From positions 1 to 39,432 of the forward strand of contig JARLHP010000115.1 of NCBI GenBank assembly GCA_031292195.1: a stretch of 39,432 nt of DNA, given 5' to 3'. Source of the DNA: Syntrophobacteraceae bacterium (GTDB lineage Bacteria > Desulfobacterota > Syntrophobacteria > Syntrophobacterales > Syntrophobacteraceae). The translations under genes were made by a program, and so were the position numbers. Below, piece after piece: positions 34,646 to 39,432 of this stretch (positions within the stretch are counted from its first letter, which is position 1; every line of letters starts with the position of its first letter). The notes below the pieces were generated by a model. That model worked only from the letters and a program-made list of their open reading frames with translations. It had not been told where the DNA came from and did no database searches.

Positions 34646-35876
34646 ATTTCAGGGCTTCCGCGGGGTCGAGTCCGGCAGCCTTGCGCGACGGGTAAAGAGT
34701 CGCCAGCAGGCTTATACAAATTGCCGAAAGCGCAATTATGGCCAAATCGGAGCCTTCCATTTTCACCGGAAGGGTGGATATGTGGTAGACGTCCTGCGGC
34801 AACTCTATGAATTTGTACCTCTTGAGCAGATCGCACAGCAGGCTTCCGCCCAGAAGTCCCAGGACCGTCCCGGAAGTGCCTATCAGCAATCCTTCCAGGA
34901 CGAAAATTTTCCTTATACTGGCCGTGGTGGCGCCCATTGCTTTGAGAATGGCTATGTCGCGACCTTTTTCCATCACCAGCATGGTGAGAGAACTTACAAT
35001 ATTGAAAGCCGCCACCAGTATTATCAGGGTAAGGATTACGAACATGACCGTTTTTTCCAGCTTGAGCGCTGAAAAAAAATTGCTGTTCATCTTTATCCAG
35101 TCGGTCACATAGAAAGGATAGCCAAGAGTCTTTTTCAAGGCCTCGGAAATATCTCCCGCCTGGTAGATGTCATGTACCTTGACCTCCAGGCCGGTCACAC
35201 AATCGCCCATGCCCAGAAACCGCTGCGCCACAGGCAGATCGACGTAGGCAAGCGTGCTGTCGTAGTCGTACATCCCGGAGCGCACCAGGCCAACGACCTC
35301 GAAAAGCTCGCTTCTGGGCGCCTGCCCGATGGGAGTGAGTCTGCCGCCGGGCGAAATTATGGTCAGGAACCCCCCGACCTTGACCCCCAGGCTGTTTGCC
35401 AATTCACTGCCCAGTATGATCCCCGGATAGGGATTTGCGCCCCTTTTGTCCAAAGACTGCCCCAGGTCGGCAAGCTTGCCCTCGATCAGATTCTCCTGCA
35501 GCCTTATGACCCGGGAAGCCGAAAGCGGGTCGATTCCATAGAGGATGGCCCCCGAACTCCTGTTTCCCGACATCATGACCGGAGCGTAAATATAGGGCGT
35601 CGATTCCACCACTCCATGCTGCTTTTCGACCGTGCTCATCGCCTGTTTGTAGTTGGTTATCGATCCGGCATAGCTGGTAATGTTTACATGGGCGGTGACG
35701 CCCAGGATGCGGCTGCGAAGGTCGGCGTGAAAGCCGTTCATAACCGCCAAAACGACTATGAGAGCCGTAACCCCCACCCCCACCCCGGCAATGGAAATAA
35801 AAGAGATCAAAGACACAAACGTCTGTCTTCGCTTCGCCAGCAGATAACGAATGCTTATGAAAAACTCGAACCCCAT
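34638..35876 (-). CDS. lolC: Lipoprotein-releasing ABC transporter permease LolC/LolE
   Basis: The 412-residue protein has an N-terminal membrane helix (FVSLISFISIAGVGVGVTAL), a large periplasmic MacB-type core domain, and three C-terminal membrane helices, with AAFNIVSSLTMLVMEKGRDIAILKAMGA near the third quarter. It ends with PSRKAAGLDPAEALKYE. Only one permease gene is present, as in many deltaproteobacteria, so a homodimer (LolF-like) is possible. The ATG lies 8 bp after the lysS stop. Confidence 0.92.
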   Translation of the reverse strand: MGFEFFISIRYLLAKRRQTFVSLISFISIAGVGVGVTALIVVLAVMNGFHADLRSRILGVTAHVNITSYAGSITNYKQAMSTVEKQHGVVESTPYIYAPVMMSGNRSSGAILYGIDPLSASRVIRLQENLIEGKLADLGQSLDKRGANPYPGIILGSELANSLGVKVGGFLTIISPGGRLTPIGQAPRSELFEVVGLVRSGMYDYDSTLAYVDLPVAQRFLGMGDCVTGLEVKVHDIYQAGDISEALKKTLGYPFYVTDWIKMNSNFFSALKLEKTVMFVILTLIILVAAFNIVSSLTMLVMEKGRDIAILKAMGATTASIRKIFVLEGLLIGTSGTVLGLLGGSLLCDLLKRYKFIELPQDVYHISTLPVKMEGSDLAIIALSAICISLLATLYPSRKAAGLDPAEALKYE

Positions 35877-35884
35877 GCTCGTGC

Positions 35885-37378
35885 TTACAGGCCCTTCTTT
35901 TCAGGTCTCATGTGAGGAAACAGGATAACATCCCTTATGGAAGGCGAGTCGGTTAAAAGCATGACCAGGCGGTCAATGCCGATACCCTCCCCCGCGGCCG
36001 GGGGCATTCCGTACTCCAGCGCCCGGATATAGTCCTCATCCATCTGATGGGCTTCCTCGTCGCCGGCCTGAAAGGCTGCGATCTGGCGTTCGAACCTCTC
36101 GCGCTGATCCCGCGGATCGTTTAGCTCCGAGAAGGCATTGGCCATCTCGCGGCCGGCGATAAAGAGTTCGAAGCGGTCCACAAATTCGGGCGCCCCTTCG
36201 GTTTTCCTGGATAGAGGCGAGACCTCCAGAGGATATTGGTAGATAAAAGTCGGCTGAACCAGCCGCGGCTCGACAACCAGGTCGAATATCTTGGTGAGCA
36301 GCTTTCCGTGGCCTTCGAAGCGCTCCATGCCAATCCCCAGAGACCTTGCGTAACCAACCGCGCCCTCCAGACTCTCCAAGGCCTCCCGGGGCACATTTCC
36401 GATGGCGCTAAGAGATTCGAGGAAAGTGTAGCGCGCCCAGGGAGCGCTCAGGTCGATCACGTCCCCCTGGTACTCCAGGCTGGTCTTCCCCTCGTTAACC
36501 TCCCGGCACAACAGGCCGAAAAGCTCCTCGGTAAGCCCCATAAGGTCTTCGTAGGTCGCGTGAGCCTGATAGAATTCGACCATGGTGAATTCGGGGTTGT
36601 GCTGAGTGGACACGCCCTCATTTCGGAAATTGCGGTTGAGTTCGAACACCCGTTCGAACCCCCCCACCAGGAGTCTTTTCAAATAAAGCTCGGGCGCTAT
36701 TCGCAGATAGAGATCCATATCCAGGGCATTGTGATGCGTCTTGAAAGGCTTAGCCGTGGCCCCTCCGGCAATGGCGTGCATCATGGGGGTCTCGACTTCC
36801 AGGAAATCACGTTCCGCAAAAAAACGCCGCATGGTGGAAATTATCCGGGCCCTTTTGCGGAAAGTCTCCCGAACCTGCTCGTTTATCATCAGGTCAACGT
36901 ATCTTTGCCGATAGCGCAGCTCGATATCTTTGAGACCGTGGAATTTTTCGGGCAGAGGCCGCAGGTTTTTGGTAAGCAGAGTGAAATCTTTTACCAGCAG
37001 CGTCAGTTCATCGGTTTTGGTCCTGAAAAGAGGCCCCCCAACACGGATGATGTCCCCGATATCGATCCGTTTGGCCAGTGCATAGCCATCTTCGCCAATC
37101 TGGTTTTTCTGCAGGTATACCTGAATTTTCGAATCGGAATCGCACAGATGCATGAAGGTGGATTTTCCGAAAGAACGAACCGAAAGCACGCGGCCTGCAA
37201 TCGTATAGGCCGTTTCATCGGCTTCAAGCTCCTCGGCCTTTTTCCCGAGCGAATTGGCCAAAAGCTGCTTTATCCTGTCGGGCACCTGATAACCATTGGG
37301 ATAGAGAGCGACGTTTTGCCGTTCCAATTCGGCGGCCTTCTCCAGACGCTCCCGCACAACGCTATTTAAATCTTCCAT
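35885..37378 (-). CDS. lysS: Lysyl-tRNA synthetase, class II
   Basis: This 497-residue enzyme charges tRNA-Lys. An N-terminal OB-fold anticodon domain (TIAGRVLSVRSFGKSTFMHL) precedes the class II core. Visible motifs are ETPMMHAIAGGATAKPF, motif 2 in VFELNRNFRNEGVSTQHNPEF, and motif 3 GIGIDRLVMLLTDSPSIRDVI. I chose the ATG at 37376-37378, which gives the usual length; the frame stays open upstream but reads non-family sequence. It is the first gene of the envelope transcript, as in many deltaproteobacteria. Confidence 0.96.
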   Translation of the reverse strand: MEDLNSVVRERLEKAAELERQNVALYPNGYQVPDRIKQLLANSLGKKAEELEADETAYTIAGRVLSVRSFGKSTFMHLCDSDSKIQVYLQKNQIGEDGYALAKRIDIGDIIRVGGPLFRTKTDELTLLVKDFTLLTKNLRPLPEKFHGLKDIELRYRQRYVDLMINEQVRETFRKRARIISTMRRFFAERDFLEVETPMMHAIAGGATAKPFKTHHNALDMDLYLRIAPELYLKRLLVGGFERVFELNRNFRNEGVSTQHNPEFTMVEFYQAHATYEDLMGLTEELFGLLCREVNEGKTSLEYQGDVIDLSAPWARYTFLESLSAIGNVPREALESLEGAVGYARSLGIGMERFEGHGKLLTKIFDLVVEPRLVQPTFIYQYPLEVSPLSRKTEGAPEFVDRFELFIAGREMANAFSELNDPRDQRERFERQIAAFQAGDEEAHQMDEDYIRALEYGMPPAAGEGIGIDRLVMLLTDSPSIRDVILFPHMRPEKKGL

Positions 37379-37604
37379 AGGCCTGAAACCTTCAAAAGAG
37401 GCTCGACTCGCCCCCCCGCAGAACTCATCAATCGAGTTATTCCACAAACTCACCCAAAACCGTTTGCCATCTCTTTGCGGCAATCGTAAACTTGAGACGT
37501 TAGATGATTTGGGTGGCCGCGTCAAGGGCCTTTGTCTTTGCGGGCCGCTCGCTCCGCTCCCGGCCAACCTCGACGGGAGGCCTGAAAAACAGGAGCACCG
37601 GGCC

Positions 37605-37784
37605 TCAGGGTTTATCTTTTCGTTTGAACGGCAGTTTTACGCCCCCGCTCTTCGTCATCTTCGAAATGGAAAAGGCCACTATCAGAATCCCCAAAATGAT
37701 GGGAATCGGGTCCAATTTAAAAAGCCCATATAAAAAAATTACGACTCCGCCAACCAAGCTGACCCATTGCAACGATGGTCCCAT
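37605..37784 (-). CDS. 59-residue two-helix membrane protein
   Basis: A short frame with a strong ribosome binding site (GGGGAGGT, 8 nt before the ATG at 37782-37784) encodes two hydrophobic helices, LQWVSLVGGVVIFLYGLF and PIPIILGILIVAFSISKM, joined at a Pro-rich turn. A basic tail follows, ending LPFKRKDKP. Size, composition and translation signal argue for a real gene. I do not recognise a family. It lies upstream of lysS on the same strand, 226 bp away. Confidence 0.65.
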   Translation of the reverse strand: MGPSLQWVSLVGGVVIFLYGLFKLDPIPIILGILIVAFSISKMTKSGGVKLPFKRKDKP

Positions 37785-38053
37785 GTGATTTTACCTCCCC
37801 GGGTTTCGATCGGCAAACTATCACGCCCGCGGCCCCTGCCCGACATGCTGAACCTCGTGAAAAACCCGAACGGCCACCCCACTGCCGAAGCTTCGCCGAC
37901 CGCTACGGATACCTAGCGACTTTTTGTTCAAAAGGCAAAGCAAAAGAATTTTCGCGGAGGCTCTCAGAGCACCTTTTTCAAAAAAACTCGCCCCCGGATT
38001 GGCTGTCCTCCACGCTAAAAACCGACTGGGAGGCTCGAACCCTCGAAAGAGGG
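37785..38053. other. Intergenic stretch, no gene seen
   Basis: Frames on both strands here look random in composition and lack ribosome binding sites. The only structure is a perfect 7-bp hairpin with a GAAA loop (AACCCTC 38038-38044 with GAGGGTT 38049-38055) that runs into the -35 element of the tRNA promoter. Confidence 0.5.
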
Positions 38054-38083
38054 TTGACATCGGGGGTAATAAATCACTATTAA
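38054..38083 (+). promoter_or_regulatory. Promoter of the tRNA-Arg gene
   Basis: A consensus -35 TTGACA (38054-38059) and -10 TATTAA (38078-38083) are separated by 18 bp, ending 9 bp before the mature tRNA 5' end. This is the clearest sigma-70 promoter in the window. Confidence 0.8.
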
Positions 38084-38092
38084 GTATCCAGC

Positions 38093-38166
<74 letters not shown>

Positions 38167-38177
38167 CTGGTAAATCA

Positions 38178-38210
38178 AGGGTTAGCCAATTCAGGGCTAG
38201 CCCTTTTGAA
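38178..38210 (+). terminator. Intrinsic terminator of the tRNA-Arg gene
   Basis: AGGGTTAGCC (38178-38187) pairs with GGCTAGCCCT (38194-38203, one G-U) around a 6-nt loop, followed by TTTGAATTTTT. It begins 12 nt after the tRNA. Confidence 0.8.
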
Positions 38211-38485
38211 TTTTTGGCAACATTTTTGCCAAAATCGTTTTCGCCATTTTTTTAATCTTTATTACCTGTTGTCGCCATCAGATCGATCCTTGAGATGGTG
38301 AAAAGCGCTTCGGTCCACCTGGCAACCGTATTCCCTGCACGGGGCCGCTCTATCTGCCCAGAGTTCCTCCTGACGCCTTTTTTATCTCTGCGTGCCATCA
38401 GACTCCATTTTCAGGACGCCCGTTTCACTCCAGTTTCTGAGCGCCGAGGACATTGGGATATTAAGACTTTTTATTTTGATTTTAA

Positions 38486-38625
38486 TACCAGGTTGCGTTC
38501 AAGATTTTATTGATGGGTTGCGCTTGCGCTCCACCCATCCTACGCCAGCCCGTCGAGAACCGCTGTAGGATGGGTGAAACGCAGTGAAACCCATCTGTTT
38601 GACGCGTCTTGAACGTAACTGCGTA
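38486..38625. repeat. Palindromic MITE-like repeat (TGGGTT...AACCCA type)
   Basis: TACCAGGTTGCGTTCAAGA (38486-38504) is inversely repeated by 38607-38625 (15 of 19 match). Inside, GATGGGTTGCGCTTGCGCTCC...CACCCATCCTAC faces GTAGGATGGGTG...GAAACCCATC. The inner part resembles a palindrome family widespread in bacteria, whose spurious translation reads WVERKRNP. The termini match those of the element at 19051-19297. Confidence 0.7.
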
Positions 38626-38877
38626 TAAGTGCACGCTCCGTACAACTTCCGGGCATTGCCAAACACCGGAAACTTTCCGCCAAGAACTCCTTGCGCACAT
38701 GATCGTATGTTGCTTGATCCGCTCGCCATGCTGGAGGGCTCACGCCGGCACAAACCCTCAGTCGGCCAAATCAGCTTCACACGCGCACTCACTGAAACTC
38801 GCCTGCTCTTAAAGAAGCTATTGTCCACGGCTGAGCAGTGCTTATGGGCTGCCATCCGGGCCATACTGTAGGCAAAA

Positions 38878-38910
38878 GGGCAGAATTTCGATAAATTGAA
38901 AGTTCTGCCC
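38878..38910 (-). terminator. Hairpin downstream of the last minus-strand gene
   Basis: GGGCAGAA (38878-38885) and TTCTGCCC (38903-38910) form a perfect 8-bp stem. On the minus strand it is followed by TTTTG and lies about 55 bp after the stop codon at 38964. Confidence 0.5.
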
Positions 38911-38963
38911 TTCATTTACACCACCCACTATTCGGGTACCCCCCTCAAAATCGGCGGGCAATG

Positions 38964-39432
38964 CTATTGCCTTTTCATTACAACCGTACCCCCGCCGGTT
39001 ACGAGCGTCCCGGTGAACTTCCACGTAAAAGTGCTGTTTCCCGTCCCCCAGGTCAGTGCCCCGGTCCCGGTTTTACCGTTATTTAACGTCATAGTAAGAA
39101 CCGTCCCTGATATGCTCCATGTCAAACCGCGGCCACCGGCCTGTCCGGCCCCGTCGGGGTAAAAGCTCACTTGAGCCGGCGGATTACTAAAGCTAGCACT
39201 GACCAGCGTCCATGTACCGATGATAGGCGAGGTGTTGGTCTTCAGGTTTTCGATGCAGGTAGAGTCATAGCTGATGGGTACCGAGCCGGCCAGAGCGCCC
39301 TCATAGCCTCGGATCGCCCCTCCTGTGGTGCATAATATTGCCGCTCCCGTGTTTTTCGCGGAGGTGTCTGTTTTGTTAAGCAAGCCCCAAAGCGGAAAAA
39401 TTGAAAACGGGCGGTCCGAAAGGCGGATAGAA
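38964..39432 (-). CDS. C-terminal part of an unidentified protein with a lipocalin-like domain (partial)
   Basis: The frame is open from the window edge to TAG at 38964-38966. The last 85 or so residues read as an antiparallel beta domain (PIIGTWTLVSASFSNPPAQV, FYPDGAGQAGG, GLTWSISGTVLTMTLNNGKT, STFTWKFTGTLVTGGGTVVM). They resemble lipocalin-like secreted domains that open with GTWxL. The part before it, with cysteines in AAILCTTGG and DSTCIENL, is not recognised. No start codon is convincing inside the window; a TTG at 39383 lacks a ribosome binding site, so the gene probably begins outside. Confidence 0.6.
   Translation of the reverse strand, partial: SIRLSDRPFSIFPLWGLLNKTDTSAKNTGAAILCTTGGAIRGYEGALAGSVPISYDSTCIENLKTNTSPIIGTWTLVSASFSNPPAQVSFYPDGAGQAGGRGLTWSISGTVLTMTLNNGKTGTGALTWGTGNSTFTWKFTGTLVTGGGTVVMKRQ

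Larger units (their letters stand above)
38205..38963. other. Gene-poor stretch with palindromes
   Basis: A perfect 9-bp hairpin, TTTTGGCAA-CATTT-TTGCCAAAA, lies at 38212-38234 in AT-rich DNA. A palindromic repeat occupies 38486-38625 and a terminator-like hairpin 38878-38910. Open frames that cross the repeat are translations of it and not credible genes. Such debris beside a tRNA may reflect past integration, but no integrase or repeated tRNA end is visible. Confidence 0.5.

Noticed and set aside
38020-38055. Possible tRNA 3' fragment on the minus strand (GAGGGTTCGAGCCTCCC)
   Set aside because: Only a T-arm-like stretch is present; the acceptor and other arms are missing, and a simple 7-bp hairpin explains it equally well.
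38499-38915. 138-codon minus-strand frame containing WVERKRNPS
   Set aside because: This is the spurious translation commonly produced by the palindromic TGGGTT...AACCCA repeat, not a gene.

Overview
The window looks like a chromosomal segment of a Gram-negative, anaerobic deltaproteobacterium (Desulfobacterota, possibly close to Syntrophobacter). This is an inference from gene content: a PxxKW-type cysteine-rich small protein, a ferredoxin-linked 2-oxoacid oxidoreductase, two LPS heptosyltransferases, type IV pilus genes, and a lysS-lolC-lolD-bamA-skp-lpxD-fabZ-lpxA-lpxI-lpxB block. No tool was run, so the taxon is a guess from recognised families.

Layout. 1-2013: the 3' end of an unknown gene, an IS110-family transposase on the minus strand, and about 500 bp of hairpin- and repeat-rich DNA upstream of it. 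2014-6240 (minus): porA-porB-waaF-waaC, tightly packed. 6508-6789 (minus): PxxKW protein. 7012-11760 (plus): pilB-pilC-pilS, directly followed by a CIRCE operator and groES-groEL with a clear terminator. 14155-16675: phoU converging on an AhpF/thioredoxin-reductase-like flavoprotein. 16930-17796: a small membrane protein and a nucleoside 2-deoxyribosyltransferase-like protein. 17821-19644 (minus): PepSY protein, a four-repeat membrane protein (COG4705-like), and a two-component system reduced by deletion to a pseudogene, with a short inverted-repeat-bounded element inside the cluster. 19823-20026: a 67-residue protein. 20163-23465 (minus): rnpB-ispD-ispF-cysS. 23531-24813: a DUF374-type acyltransferase divergent from shikimate kinase. 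24873-37378 (minus): the envelope block, from lysS at its upstream end to lpxB at its downstream end. 37605-37784: a 59-residue membrane protein. 38093-38166: tRNA-Arg(TCT) with its own promoter and terminator. The last 1.2 kb holds palindromic repeats and the 3' part of an unknown gene.

How the genes fit together. The envelope block gives lipoprotein export (LolCD), outer-membrane protein insertion (BamA, Skp) and lipid A synthesis (LpxD, LpxA, an LpxI-oxidoreductase fusion, LpxB, FabZ). The heptosyltransferases near the left end would extend the inner core. DUF374 proteins are related to lipid acyltransferases and sit beside this block.

The strongest unusual signals are: (1) three intergenic minisatellite arrays with inverted arms, which supply the last codons of five flanking genes; at two of the sites both convergent genes end in almost the same repeat-encoded peptide; (2) a single-ORF fusion of LpxI to a Gfo/Idh/MocA oxidoreductase; (3) a BamA with an extra N-terminal TolB/CsgG/FlgO-like domain; (4) an IS110 element whose start codon and ribosome binding site lie in a long hairpin, with a structured non-coding stretch where bridge RNAs are encoded in this family. 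I see no CRISPR array, defence island or secondary-metabolite cluster.
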